A stretch of DNA of 64,000 nucleotides from Adiantum capillus-veneris (Eukaryota; Streptophyta; Polypodiopsida; Polypodiales; Pteridaceae), in NCBI GenBank assembly GCA_014529385.2, contig CM043962.1:38531098-38595097 (forward strand), given 5' to 3'. The notes under the pieces are model-generated. The model was not told where the DNA came from and made no database searches. It saw nothing but the letters and a program-made list of their open reading frames with translations. This document shows, piece by piece, positions 1-11,465 of the stretch. The position numbers and the translations under genes are program-made. Position 1 is the first letter of the stretch; every line of letters begins with the position of its first letter.

Positions 1-47
1 AAGATGCCCCATGGGTTGGCGTCAAAATACAAACTTATCAGGCTCAC

Positions 48-554
48 ATGTCTATTTGGGGTAAGACACTTCCTAAAGGGAGTGGACCTACACCATCACA
101 TTCGCTCAATAGTGAAGAGAACGAATCAGATGGAGAGTGGGTGGAATCAGATTATGAGGTGTTGGAAGTGCCTGTGCAAAAAACAAAGAGGAAGAGCATT
201 GTCTACAAGAAGAGGAAGCAAGTTGCCCCAACTCGTGCCAAAAATGCACCTCCACGTCGACCTCAGAAGGTACAAAAGCGCAACCGTGCTTTTGCAGAGA
301 TTCGACACTATCAAAAGAGCACCGAGCTCTTGATTCGGAGGGCCCCTTTTGCAAGGCTATGCAGGGAGGTTTTGCAATTGTACAACACTCAGTTTCGAAT
401 GGGCACCGTGGCCATAGAGGCAGTCCAAGAGGCAGCAGAGCAATATTTAACTAGCATATTCGAGGATTCTAACCTATGTGCCATCCATGCAAAGCGTGTA
501 ACCATTATGCCCAAGGATATGCAGCTTTCTCGCCGTTTGCGCCATGAGGAGTAG
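48..554 (+). CDS. Divergent histone H3-like protein with long non-canonical tail (possibly 5'-partial)
   Basis: About 168 codons from the first in-frame ATG; the frame is open to the window edge, so the true start or an upstream exon may lie outside. The last ~95 residues are a clear H3 histone fold: [14 protein letters not shown] (alphaN/alpha1), VQEAAEQYL and [20 protein letters not shown] (alpha2-alpha3), ending RRLRHEE. The ~70-residue tail lacks the usual ARTKQTARKS start; it is acidic ([10 protein letters not shown]) then basic (KTKRKS, KKRKQ). The PGTVAL stretch before alphaN is also missing. H3 proteins form nucleosomes with H4. Loop 1 has ordinary H3 length and the [14 protein letters not shown] core is canonical, so it reads as a divergent H3 variant rather than a typical CENH3. 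No intron is visible. An H3 retrocopy or a variant specialised for germline or gametophyte are alternatives. Confidence 0.72.
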   Translation: MSIWGKTLPKGSGPTPSHSLNSEENESDGEWVESDYEVLEVPVQKTKRKSIVYKKRKQVAPTRAKNAPPRRPQKVQKRNRAFAEIRHYQKSTELLIRRAPFARLCREVLQLYNTQFRMGTVAIEAVQEAAEQYLTSIFEDSNLCAIHAKRVTIMPKDMQLSRRLRHEE

Positions 555-600
555 CTTGTAATTAGGCATCAAACCTTTTTGTATTTACGGAACTTCCAAG

Positions 601-712
601 ATTGGGAAGAATTTGAATACAAGCGTCTTTTGATTGTATACCCCACTCTGTGCATTGTATTGGGAAGAATTTGAATATAAGCGTCTTTTATTGTATACCC
701 CACTGCGCATTG
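601..712. repeat. Two-copy tandem duplication downstream of the H3-like ORF
   Basis: A ~56-bp unit beginning ttgggaagaatttgaata occurs twice in direct succession (about 602-658 and 660-712), differing by a few bases. It lies in the probable 3' flank of the H3-like gene. Confidence 0.8.
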
Positions 713-904
713 TCTTGTTTTAATTCTGTACCATGCGATGTAGCACTGGTCCAAGTTTTGTCTACCTTCTATTGTATGTATGTAGCCATTAGCTTGTTAT
801 TGTGAAAACTTGCCTATGTTTAGCACCTTGGCTAAGTGGGGCATGCACTTCCTGATGCATCCATGCTATGTGACCCACTATTGCATGGCAAAAGCATCTA
901 CAAA

Positions 905-1045
905 GTGTTGAAAATGGCTTGGAATGCCCCCAAACTGGCTGCCACAAGGGCGCGCATTTGGGGCTTCCAGAGGCATATGGATGGACACAATGCGCGCCCT
1001 TGTGGCAGCATTTTCTAGTGCATTCCAAACACTTTCCAATGGTTT
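905..1045. repeat. Foldback element copy 1
   Basis: An 18-bp arm (GCCACAAGGGCGCGCATT, 941-958) is repeated in inverse orientation at 989-1006. The outer flanks also pair imperfectly, giving a potential ~140-bp hairpin. The same arm recurs as an inverted pair near 1.4 kb. It could be a MITE or foldback relic, or a small-RNA hairpin precursor; no coding frame explains it. Confidence 0.7.
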
Positions 1046-1380
1046 CCAGATAATTTTCACAAGCAATAAGTATGTTTTGTTTGATTCAATGCTTCAATTA
1101 GCATAGATGCTTTTGGCAATCATCCCCCTTTAGTCCATGTAGCATAGAAATTTTGAAGGATGGTTGTTGCATCTGTGAAGTCAGTCCTAGACTCCAAAAT
1201 GGGCTTGATATTGCCACATAGTTTTCTCTTGGGGTTTGTTAATACAACTTTAAGTATCTGGGGCAAGATGGGCTTAAGGTTAATTGGGTATGCTTGTCTT
1301 TCTGTTTTGCAACTGGGTATTAATGTCTTGTCTCTCTGTTTTTCTCCTGAGTATGCTCCTATATGGGTCCAAAATCATCT

Positions 1381-1446
1381 GCCACAAGGGCGCGCATTTG
1401 CCCATTTCATTTGCTGATGGAAGGCACCAATGCGCGCCCTTGTGGA
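1381..1446. repeat. Foldback element copy 2
   Basis: The same 18-bp arm as in the 0.9-1.0 kb foldback lies at 1381-1398, with its inverse at 1429-1446 (the last base differs). The spacer is unrelated to the first copy's spacer, so the arms, not the loop, are conserved. Confidence 0.7.
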
Positions 1447-1530
1447 AGCCCATTTTAGGGACTTCCAAGCCCTTTGGTAGGCACATCCATAAATTTGGAA
1501 GCCTAGATATAACAAAGTATGCATTTTATT

Positions 1531-1664
1531 AATTTTAATGCCTGCCAAACCCTTTAGTAGTCATATCAGAAATCATGGTGCTTCTTAACCCTTTAGTTAA
1601 TTTTAATGCCTGCCAAAACCTTTAGTAGTCATATCAGAAATCATGGTGCTTCTCATACACAATG
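1531..1664. repeat. Two-copy tandem duplication, ~68-bp unit
   Basis: The stretch ttaattttaatgcctgcc through atcatggtgcttct is present twice back to back, with only single-base differences. No gene is seen here. Confidence 0.8.
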
Positions 1665-1742
1665 GACGCCCAACATATAAGAAATTCAAAACCTTGCAAG
1701 TAAGAGAGTCGTAGACACCAAAAAGTAGTTTCATTAAAGAAA

Positions 1743-3301
1743 TCAATTCTTTACATGATCCGGCTTTTGCTTTAGGATCTTTCGAATTACAATTTTTTGG
1801 CACTTGGCCTTTTGGGGTGGCTCCCTGTTAATTAAAGTGGTTGTGATTTCTTGGGTGGCATTAACCCCTACAGCTTGGTTCATGCCAACATGGGCAATAA
1901 TGCGCTCGCGAAAGTTAACACCGAAAGTGGATATTGCAAAATCTTTCTTTACAAGCACTACAAGATTGACCGTTTGGGCAAGTGTTGTTAAACACAACGC
2001 CTTGGAGAGTGAACGGAGAGAAAAAATGTTGTAGCGACCATTGGGAGAGTAGTCGGCATGGACAAACACCACGACACTAGTCGGAAGTGTGCCGAGGTAG
2101 TGACCAAGTGCCGCTTGAGGTCCGAACGGCGTCCTCCTCCCCCTGACCGTTGCGCCCAGGCGTCAACCTTCAGAACATCCTGCAAAACATAGGTTTTATT
2201 TGATATGGCATAGAATTATGATATAACATTAACAAAATCATTTGTAACAATCAAATGTAAGTGAGCATCTATACCTCTTGTCTACGATCCTCCTCATCGG
2301 CATCCGGGTGCAAGTAACGATCCACACTTGACTTCCCCTTTGGATCAACCAGAACAGGTGTTGGAGCAGGTGGTGGTGAATCCACTCTTGCGCGTTTAGC
2401 CAAACACATGGCTTGCACGGCCACAAACTCCTCCTCAGAGACCTTGGCCTGCTCGGCCACTGCCACCTCGGCTTGTGCGATCGCCACTGTGTCTGCCAAA
2501 GTATTCCCCATGGGCAGTAGGAGATCATCGTCATGGGAGGTGGTGGTATCAACCTCAAACTTGCCATGGGCATCGAGGATGGCAAAACACTCATCCATAC
2601 GAATCTCAAAGGATTTCTCCAGATCGTGCATAAACACAAACTCCTTCCCACCCACCACAATGGAGAAGAAGCGGGTAATCTCTACCTCAAGGATGGCATC
2701 CCAAGTGATGGTTCCTTCTGGCGGTCCGGAGGATGAACCGACAGATGGAGAGGCCTCCAAGAGGCCTTGAATCCCTACAGGGTAGGTCAAGGCAAGCGTC
2801 CTCTCCTCTGCAGATGAGTCAATGGCCGCGGGCTTGGGGTCCTTCACATCAGCCAGTACCCCGCTGATCTGCAAGTGTGGTAGCACTACGTCAGGGCCTG
2901 CTGGGCAAGGAGAAAGATCATTATGGCCTGAATAGAGAAAAAAGTGTTTCCGATCCTTCCCTTACGCATTGCTCGCACATCATCAGCTTCAAGCCGCACA
3001 TATTGTCCGACGGGTTGTGCTATGGTGGCAAAGCATGCAAGCCGCTGATGAAATGGCCTGTCCCCTTGGTAGATGTGGTGGAGAAGGCCTTCAGGACCCA
3101 TTGCCCTGGCCAGTTTGGTAACTCAACAATGAATCTCCCCATGCACGTGGAAATGTATGAAGTAATGTGCTCAAGAGATTGAGAGTGGAGGGTCAAGGTG
3201 GTTTCCAAATCGGGTTGGGTTGTGAAAAATGCTTGAAGCTCAGGGCGATTTGCATGCCCAACCTCAGTAAGGAATGCACCTAAAGCACTAGTAGCAGCCA
3301 T
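1743..3301 (-). pseudogene. Unrecognised multi-exon gene B, frameshifted
   Basis: Minus-strand reading begins with MAATSALGAFLTEVGHANRP near 3301. It changes frame at about 3.02-3.10 kb and continues through a long open stretch (2275-2886) containing EITRFFSIVVGGKEFVFMHD, an Ala/Glu-rich segment and a proline-rich basic segment (KRARVDSPPPAPTP). An intron with GT/AG ends fits 2180-2274. The next exon needs one more frame change in a G-rich run, then stays open through VVVFVHADYSPNGRYN and FGVNFRERIIAHVGMNQ to a TGA at 1743. I recognise no family. The A..L.T.L..V..VVLV pattern in the last exon is only faintly like a Rossmann methyltransferase strand. It may pair with the upstream gene at 3.55-4.87 kb on the same strand. 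Real coding origin is likely; present function is doubtful. Confidence 0.5.
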
Positions 3302-3549
3302 GTCTTCTCTTTGCGTGATTGGGTATGCTAGGTCTCTCTACAATGCTAGGATGAAAATGGTAAAATGAGGAGGTGGTCCCCCTTATATAGACATATTCCA
3401 TCTCGAAAAAAATAAAAAATATGCATTTAAAAAATAAATTTACACCCCCTTAAAACTCAAGTACAAAATCAAGTACAACACCTTAAAACTTTTCAAAATC
3501 TTTAATAAAATATCCAATATATAAACGATTAAAGTTACAAGCCAATTCA

Positions 3550-4869
3550 CTAAGACAAGATAATTTCGTCTGTAGCCCAATCTTTGTAAACAAGCATAGT
3601 GGCCTCCATCCGCCTTCCAATCTATACAACCAAAAAATGGGCAATCAAAATACAAATACCCACAAAAAATAAGAAAAGGTAGCTAAGCAAGCACAAAGCA
3701 GACCTTGTGTTGTTCCAGTTTGAAACTTGCATTGCAGACATCCTCGAATCCCATTATGACAAAGTGTTTCCGAAGATTGGCAAGAGTCCAATGCAGATTC
3801 ACTGCAACCACCTCCACCTCATTATTGGGCATGCGGACACGAATTTCAAAGGATTGAATCTCTTCGGCTGTCAGCTGCAAGGGTATCCATTTGCCACGTT
3901 TGTGCATCCACCTCTCGTAGCTAAACCGTGCATACAAGGTGCACCTTGCTTTCAAATACCGAAGGCAAAGCTGTGTGGGGGACACATTGCACTTATAACG
4001 GTCACCATGCAAACCGTCAACATAGCTCCAATTGACACCTAGAATGGTGTCCATTGCAGCTATGTCAACTTCTTTGCAAACAAACATTGTTGGTGTTTCT
4101 ACAATCGGCAGAGAGCGGAATGCATGCACAAACAAATGAATGGGACAATGCCAATTGAGACCCACCGATCTGGTTGCCTTACTGAACTTTAGGGACCCTT
4201 GGAAATCTTGCAGCACCTTGCGCTTGAAAGAAAGCAAAGCCCAATGGTTTGGAGTTGGCCATTCTGCACTCTGCAATGAGGGTGTCTCCACGGCTTCTAA
4301 CCTACCATAGCTTTGGCTTGACTTCGGCACCACGTACTCGTGGGAGTACATGAATATTCGCTGCTCGGTAAGTTTTTTCGATGAGACATTAGGAAACATA
4401 AGCTCCCCAATGTGAGCATGCACAACCATGAACGTGCCTGAGAGGCACTCAAGCTGCTGCTCCTCAACTAAGCTGGATGGAAAAACATCTTTACAAATGC
4501 CCTTAGTTAAACATAATGATCGCATAAATGTAAACATGACATATGCATGGGATAGCTAAACCATGAAAACTTACAATGAGGTGCAAATTGACTTGAAGCT
4601 CTCTTGAGGTGGATCTCAGCTGCACTGTAGACGTGTTGCACGATGGCCACCATTCCGGACTTGGTTTCTTTGAATGCCAATAGTCGGCCCTTCCAATGAC
4701 GTTCCAATACGCCTCGACACCGTACACGATGAGGTCTAGCACGTGACGGTTGCATGTAGACCCATGCACCCTTCTTGAATACTTATGGGATCCATACCCC
4801 CTCAGAATCTTTTGTGTTGTGCAACACAATCTCCTCTATCTCTGGTTTGGGCCGTCTATGCGTGGACAT
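3550..4869 (-). pseudogene. Unrecognised three-exon gene A with one in-frame stop
   Basis: Starts MSTHRRPKPEIEEIVLHN at 4869. Exon 1 (4575-4869) is open except for one TAA just before VFKKGAWVYMQPS. A GT/AG intron fits 4489-4574. Exon 2 (from 4488) runs ~270 codons including LECLSGTFMVVHAHIGELMF, RIFMYSHEYVVPKSS, LGVNWSYVDGLHGDRY and RYLKARCTLYARFSYERW. A short last exon (3550-3621) would end LVYKDWATDEIILS then TAG. No signal peptide or membrane segment is obvious and I do not recognise the family. The single TAA is one C-to-T change from CAA (Gln), so this could be a young pseudogene. The CT-rich tract upstream (minus sense) looks like a plant 5' UTR/promoter. Confidence 0.5.
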
Positions 4870-4899
4870 GCTTGAGAAGTTGGGCTTAGGAAGGGATTT

Positions 4900-5240
4900 G
4901 AAAGATTTGGGTACTGTGGAGAGAGAATGAGGAGCTGCGGGGAGGGTGAGGTGAGTTGCCTATGGTGGCTATGGTGGCTTTGACAGTGGAGATAGAGAAA
5001 GAGGGGAGGAGTGAGAGGTAGAGAGGATAGTGGAGTTGTGGGCTATGGAGTGTGGGATTGTAGAGGGTTGATGGAGGTGTGAGAGAAGGGGGAGCTATGG
5101 AGAGAGAGGAAGAGAGTGGTGGAAAGATTTTGGCTATGGCTGCCTTGACTGTAGAGAGAGAATGGGAGGAGAGAGAAGAGGGAGAGTGTGGGAGAGAAAA
5201 GTAGTGAGAGAGAGAGAGAAAAGTGGATTTGGGGGGAGAA
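4900..5240. other. Purine-rich (GA/GGA) tract upstream of gene A
   Basis: A strongly strand-biased G/A region with many gagag runs (pyrimidine-rich in the sense of gene A). CT-rich leaders are common in plant promoters and 5' UTRs. No open frame is supported. Confidence 0.5.
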
Positions 5241-7980
5241 AATTGACTTTTTAAAGTTAGTTTATGTTTTGGGGCAGTTTTGGAGGCAAATGGGTCAACT
5301 TTGGAACTTTTTTAAAAAATTCAATTTTAAGGGTTTTTAATCATGCGCGTTTTTTTTTTTTGGGGTGTCCCTCCCTCTTTTATGACACCTCTCTCCTCCT
5401 ATTTACCCCCCCCAGCCTACCTCCCACCTCTCTCTAAGAACCAAGCATTGAAGAGGGAGACAATTAGGCTGCACCCCTACCATTCCTCCCCCTCTAGGTG
5501 ATATCCCAAGAGCCTTCTCATTAGTTCTCCCTTAAGCCTTCACTAATCAAAAAGGCCCAAGGAGAGTCCATTTTTTCCCTAATGGTATATAATCTAATTT
5601 GGAAAAACAGCAAGTTCCTTTCGCTACAAGAGCGGCAAACAAACAATCAGTACTGCAATCGGAGGACAAAGGAAAGCAGCCCTTACAAGCACCCCTTCTC
5701 CCACAATGCATTCCAAAGAACAATTCAAGGAGGGAAGAGCAAGTCCATAAGGAGAAGACTCTAGTCCACAACGGAAGCACGATATATCATAATCCAAAGA
5801 AAAGAAGTCACCAAAGCGCACCCCAACAAAAACAACATGGTCTGTACAACAAAGCTATCGAACAAATTTGGGTCAGGAAGGATTAAGTGACCAAGGAGGA
5901 GCAACCCGAAATTGTAGTTAACTCTCCAACGACATTCATACAAATAGGAAGCCAGAACCAAACTCTTGCCAAAAATAGATATGGGTACCAACGAAGCTAC
6001 TCAAAGCTCAAAGCCACCATACCAAAATCTGGATTCAAAAGCAACAACCTCAAGAACTGCCAGTACACAATTTGTACAAACAACAAATGGCAAGTTTAAA
6101 TCGGCTCATACCCAAAGTTAAGGTTTGGAAACCTAAGCAAAGAACAATAATAGATACAAAAACATTCAGCAGCCTGGCTTCACAAACTCTATTGATCATC
6201 AAAGAAAGAGCAAGAATAATGGAGAGCTTAGTGTTTAAACGACTTGCCTAGGAGCATACTTCCGTACAAAGCTTCAACATTGATTGCCAATAAGCATTAG
6301 GCTTATACCTTCCTCTTGCATAGCATTAATTTTTCCATGCACTGCTTGAGTATGCATATAGGGCCACATTACATGGCCAACATTAGCAATTTTTTAAGTC
6401 TCATACATAGCACTTCCCGAGGACGCAACACTATCGTCCAGGAGGACTTTGACTAGGAAGGGGGGAGGAACCGACACAATACAAGTATAAAAAAGGACAT
6501 TGTTTTCTTTGATTTTATGGATTTTTGCATTTGATTGCGAGTATTTTTGTAAACCCAAGTAGATATGCCCTTAAATATTGTGTAATAACAGATGACAGAG
6601 GACAAACACCAAAATGAGCCTCTAGTTGTGTGTATATATCTAAAAATCGTAGTTTTCATGCAAAAAAAAGTGAGAAAACGGAGCAATCCTGCCAAAAATA
6701 CTGCGGATAGATGTATATAGTGGTTTGTTGTGCTATTACTTAATTTTTGATGATTTCCGGGTCAAGTTAGATATTTTCCTTTATTTTTTATTATTTTTGA
6801 GTCAAAAACAAAGAAAAATAGAAAAATCAGGTGAAATGACAACATGGGGACAAAAGAAAAATTTACGGTGATCAATAAGTGATTGAGAGCTTATGGTGAA
6901 GACGGGGTGCAAATATGTGAAAAGTTACGGAAAGCCAAATTGGTCGATTTTTTGTTTAAATGACAAACCTTTAGAAAACAGAGCAATCGGAGTCCAAATG
7001 AAGAAATTTTTGAGCCTAAAGTACATTTCACAACAAGCTAGGAGCACATGTCAAATTTGGTAAAAAGTGGTCTAGGAACCCCGATGTAAGTTTTCTTGGG
7101 CCCACTTATTAGCTCATTTTCACTATTCACAAGTGAGAGAGAGCTTAAGAGACCTAGAGCAATCGGATCTTCTGCGACTCCGTATGATGCACACGACACA
7201 CTGATTAGCGCCAGATATGAGAGGTAGACTCGTAACCATGAGCTTTTCTTGTTCTACACTCGCTTTGTTGTGAAAAACTTTGAAAAACGACAATGTGGCT
7301 TCGCAGGAAAGCAATTGAAAAGGGCCCGTAACGCATCAACCACCCAATTGGTTGCTATAAGGCTTGATGGGGGGTTGATCCTAACCTAAAAGAACACCAC
7401 TATGACCTCCAATGTGGGTTTAGGTCAACCGGAAAAACCCTAACCTCTTCGGACACGACAGAAACTGGTCGAGAAAGAATCACCGAAACAACGCGAAACT
7501 TCATGAGAAGATACGTCTCAAGCATGTCTATAAGCCAAGTGAGCCTCTGTCCGACTCGATCATCAAAAAGTGGGCCAAAACATTGGGCAAGGCTTCGGGA
7601 CCACAAAGCATCATTTGGGCCTCACGGTTGAGCTAGGTGTCCGTTTGCAACCAAACTTCACAGGCGTCATCGACATATCATCAACAACCAACATGTAAGG
7701 CCAAACTTCAAGAAAATTTGTCATCAACAGTCTCCTCAGCAAAAGATGCTATTTGAGCGACAAATCTCCAAAAGGGGCATTTGTGAGTTCAAAGGATTTA
7801 TCATGGCCACAGGGGGGTGCCCAGTAGCATCCACATGCAGGGGAATTAAAGTTCTCGAAGAATCTTTGCAAAAACACGGCCACAATGAAGAAGTCTCTTT
7901 CGGAGACTGAAATTGTAAGCAGGGAGTTTCAAAATTGAACAACTGACTTTTTAAAGTGAAAATTAGCTAGCAGGGCTTAA
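5241..7980. other. Intergenic, no gene recognised
   Basis: AT-rich sequence with only short open frames and no recognisable protein motif on either strand. It could hold the decayed gag side of the gypsy remnant at 9.1-11.1 kb, but I see no motif that proves this. Confidence 0.5.
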
Positions 7981-7984
7981 GGCA

Positions 7985-8950
7985 CAATCACAAAACACCT
8001 CAAGGCATCAAAACCAGTTTTTATCACTAAATACATCATACACATATGATGTCTCACTGATAGATTTGGCACAAGAAACAGTCACATCACTTCACCAAAC
8101 CATTCTGCATACCATCCAAATGGAGCACATAAAATTTCATTAGATTTGGAGCCATTGAAGGTACCCAAGAACCAAAAGAATGCAAAGTATCATCCTAATT
8201 TCAAAATTTGGCTTTAGACTTATCAAAATGGCTCCAAATCATGTGAAATTTTGTACATAGCATTGACTATGCTCAAAAATGCATTTTGTGAAAATAGATA
8301 TCATACGCGTATAAAGTCTAATTCTACCATAGAGGAGTGTTGCCAACATTTTGATCATCCAAACTTGTAAAGCACATCACACAAGCCTCTACACCAAATT
8401 TGGACAAAATTGGGAATGTATTGGTCACTACTCACCTCATTTTCAAAACACAAAGTGTCATAACCTGATTTTATGGCCTTGAGCTAAAGACCACTTATCC
8501 AATTTCATGTGTGCACCTATCAAAGCCTTATAAACATCATGGACTATATATGCAACAAGTCTGGGCCAAGAATCCTCAAAGAGATATTATACACACATAA
8601 TGTCTACCAGTCTTGACATGGCAGGCTATCATGGTTTTGAAGCCTCTAGCTCTTTGAACACATCATCATGAGCCCCCTAACACACATCAATCACAAATGG
8701 AGGTGTTTTGACCTTCATTCACTCAAAAGAGCGAAATCATGTGTGTTGACATCTTTTGAATCCTTTTAACACAATTCACAAGTTCAAATTCATATCAGAG
8801 ATCATGGACACTTTACACAAGCCATACAGCACCTGCCTATGGAATTTCTAGTTGTTGTGCATCAGGAGACTTTATACGCGTATAATGTCTAAACTATTAT
8901 ATAGAGGCCAAACCAAGAAATTCTCAGCACACGCTTGTGCATCATGTTAT
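7985..8950. repeat. Decayed ~280-bp tandem repeat, about four units
   Basis: A motif close to ATACGCGTATAATGTCT recurs at about 8040, 8303, 8589 and 8874 (spacings 263, 286, 285). It is accompanied by loosely conserved words such as atcatggac and accaaatttgga at similar phase. The units are much diverged, suggesting an old satellite-like array. Confidence 0.5.
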
Positions 8951-9149
8951 ATACAATGCATACCTTCAAAGCACTAAATAGAATCACTATTTTTTAAAAA
9001 AAATATTTTCGTGCCACGCATAGAAGTTCTATTTGATAAGTTGCAAGTTTTGGCATGGCAAATGCTCCAGTCGCATTCAAACTCACAATTGAAAAAAATC
9101 TTCAGGCCACTCAAATTCTCTTGAGGAGTACAAGTGACACCTTCAGGTA

Positions 9150-11140
9150 ATCTTTCAAGTTGCGAGAGAGAATAAGCTTTTGATTAATCAAAAGAAAAGT
9201 GAATTTTTCCTACAAGAGATTCAATATTTAGGTCACATTATCTCTCAAGATGGTATATGTATGAATCCATCAAAGTTGGAGGTAATAAAAGCATGGCCTA
9301 ATCCAAGCAATCTACATGAGGTAAGAAGCTTTATTGGTATGTGTGCATACTATAGATGCTTCATAGGAAAATTCTCTCAAATAGCAAGACCATTGCATGA
9401 CTTAACAAGGAAGAACGTCAAGTACTCATGGACTGCATAACAAAATTCTTTTGACAAGCTCAAAGAGAAGCTTACCTCCCAACCAGTCCTTATGCTTCCG
9501 TATCTCTCAAAAGCCATTTGAGGTCCAATGTGATGCTTGTGGTGATTGCCTTGGAGTAGTTTTGCTTCAAGAAGGGCATACCATAGCATATGAGAGCTTA
9601 AGGCTCAGTGCCGATGAACGGGTCTTAGACATATACGAAAAAGAGCTTTTAGCTGTTCTACATGCCCTAGGCACATGGAAGAACTATCTCTTGGGGGCTC
9701 CATTCATCCTATGAATGGATCACAAAGCCTCAAGAAATTCATGATGCAAACCAAGCTCTCCGACAAACAAATGAGGTGGGCAAATTTTTTTTCACAATGT
9801 AAATTTCATGTTGCTCACATTGCTGGCAAGCACAATCAAGTGGTCGATGCACTTTCACAACGGGCAAGGGTAAATGTGGTGTCTATAGCAACTCACAATT
9901 ATCTAGCTTTTATGATAGGTGAGTATGCTACTGACCAAGACTTTAAGTAGGTAATTATAGTCTTTGTATTAGGGAAGGAAAAAAAAGAAACCATTCACCT
10001 TGGAGGATGGTTATCTTCTTAACGGTAATAGGATATGTGTTACTCACCCATATAATAAAAAAGTCAAGTACGAATCCCATGTTTCTCATTATGCGGGGCA
10101 AAGAAGGATTTCATGATCTACCCTTCGAGGAGTAGAAATATATTTATGTTGGTCTACCATGAAAAGTAAATATACAAGAGTATGTTTCGAAATGCGTGGT
10201 ATACCAAAAATTAAAATTTGATCGAGGGAAGCAACTTGGATTGTTTCAATCGACATGCTTAGCAAGAAAACACACTCTATGCCCATCAAAAAGACTATTA
10301 AGGCACATCAAATGGAAACCCTCTTTAGATCTCAAATTTTCAATTATCATGGCTTTCCAACATCCATAGTGTCGGACAAAGATCCTAGAATGGCCAGTAA
10401 TTTCTAGAAGGGTCTCTTTGAGAATCTAGGAAGTAGAAGAAATTTCTCTTACGCTTGTCATCCACAAACGGATGACCATAGTGAAATAACTAATCTAACG
10501 ATTTTTGAATCTACTAAAAGCCTATGTCATGGAAGTAGATCAATGTTCTCAATTAGAGCAATGCCTATCTTTTATAGAATATGCGTACAATGACATTGTA
10601 CATACTTCTATGGGGAAATCACCTTTCGAGGTTAAAAAAGGAAGATCCAAAAGTCCCTGACTACTTAAAGTATATGGGAAGATCTTCGATGCTCATGAAT
10701 ATAGCCGATACTTACAAGAATCTTTTTGAAAGATTAAAAAGGTTGTATCCATTTCACAACAAGGCAAAAAGGGCTGCTGCTAATAAGCACAGAAGAGCCT
10801 TAGCCTTTAAGAAAAATGATTGGGTCTTGCTAAAGTTTCTCAAGGCTCATCTAAGGCATACTACACGCAAGAATCCTACGAGCCACCAAGAGTATTATGC
10901 TAAACTAGCAAAAAGATATTATGGTCCTTTCTTTTAAAATTCTTAAGCCAATCAATAAGATGGCTTATTAGTTAAAGTTGCCCAACCATTGGCTCATTCA
11001 CAATGCTAACCATGTGAGCCTACTCAAGCCTTACAAAGGAGAGCCACAAAAAGAACCAATAATGGAGGACCTCCCAGAGATCAAAGATCGAGCAGGTAGA
11101 GCAAGAGAACTTCTTAGCATGCACCTCAAAGAATGAGGAT
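9150..11140 (+). pseudogene. Ty3/gypsy pol fragment (RT end, RNase H, integrase), degenerate
   Basis: Translated pieces follow the pol order. RT connection: KKSEFFLQEIQYLGHIIS and SFIGMCAYYRCFIGKFSQIA (9.18-9.44 kb). RNase H: VQCDACGDCLGVVLLQEG and YEKELLAVLHALGTWKNYL (9.5-9.7 kb), then FHVAHIAGKHNQVVDALSQR. Integrase core: FPTSIVSDKDPRMAS and YACHPQTDDHSE (10.35-10.48 kb). Integrase C-terminal part: KNDWVLLKFLKAHLR and HVSLLKPYKGEP near 11.0 kb. Several stops and frame changes break it. No LTR was found on either side, so this is a truncated internal fragment; gag, protease and most of RT are absent. Confidence 0.88.
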
Positions 11141-11289
11141 TTTAGGTCAAAATGGACCTTTTATATTAATTCGTTACATTCACACATGGGCACCCACAGT
11201 GGCCGGCAGGGATTTAATATTTACGTAATTACCACAATTTTTTGTGATCACAAGGTCTTATTGACACATTAGAATGATTACACTTAACA

Positions 11290-11440
11290 TGATCACAAAG
11301 AATCCAATTTAGGGTGACCTGGAACCCACTAAAATCCCGCCGGGGTTTTAATTTTTCCCTGTGGGCCCGTCGAGCTTTTCAGTTTTCCCTACGAGCCCTT
11401 TGAGGAAACTGAAAATCCCAGTGGGGCCGCAAAATTATAT
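11290..11440. other. Hairpin-forming leader ahead of the helicase relic
   Basis: The words CTTTTCAGTTTTCC and GGAAACTGAAAA form inverted arms around a ~15-base loop near 11375-11420. An AT-rich tatatata word follows shortly before the helicase reading frame. This may be the upstream control region of the same invading unit. Confidence 0.4.
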
Positions 11441-11465
11441 ATATAGGGCCCTCATTGGGCCGCCC

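Noticed and set aside
48-554. Centromeric histone CENH3
   Set aside because: Loop 1 is not extended and the [14 protein letters not shown] core is canonical H3, so a generic divergent H3 variant is the safer call.
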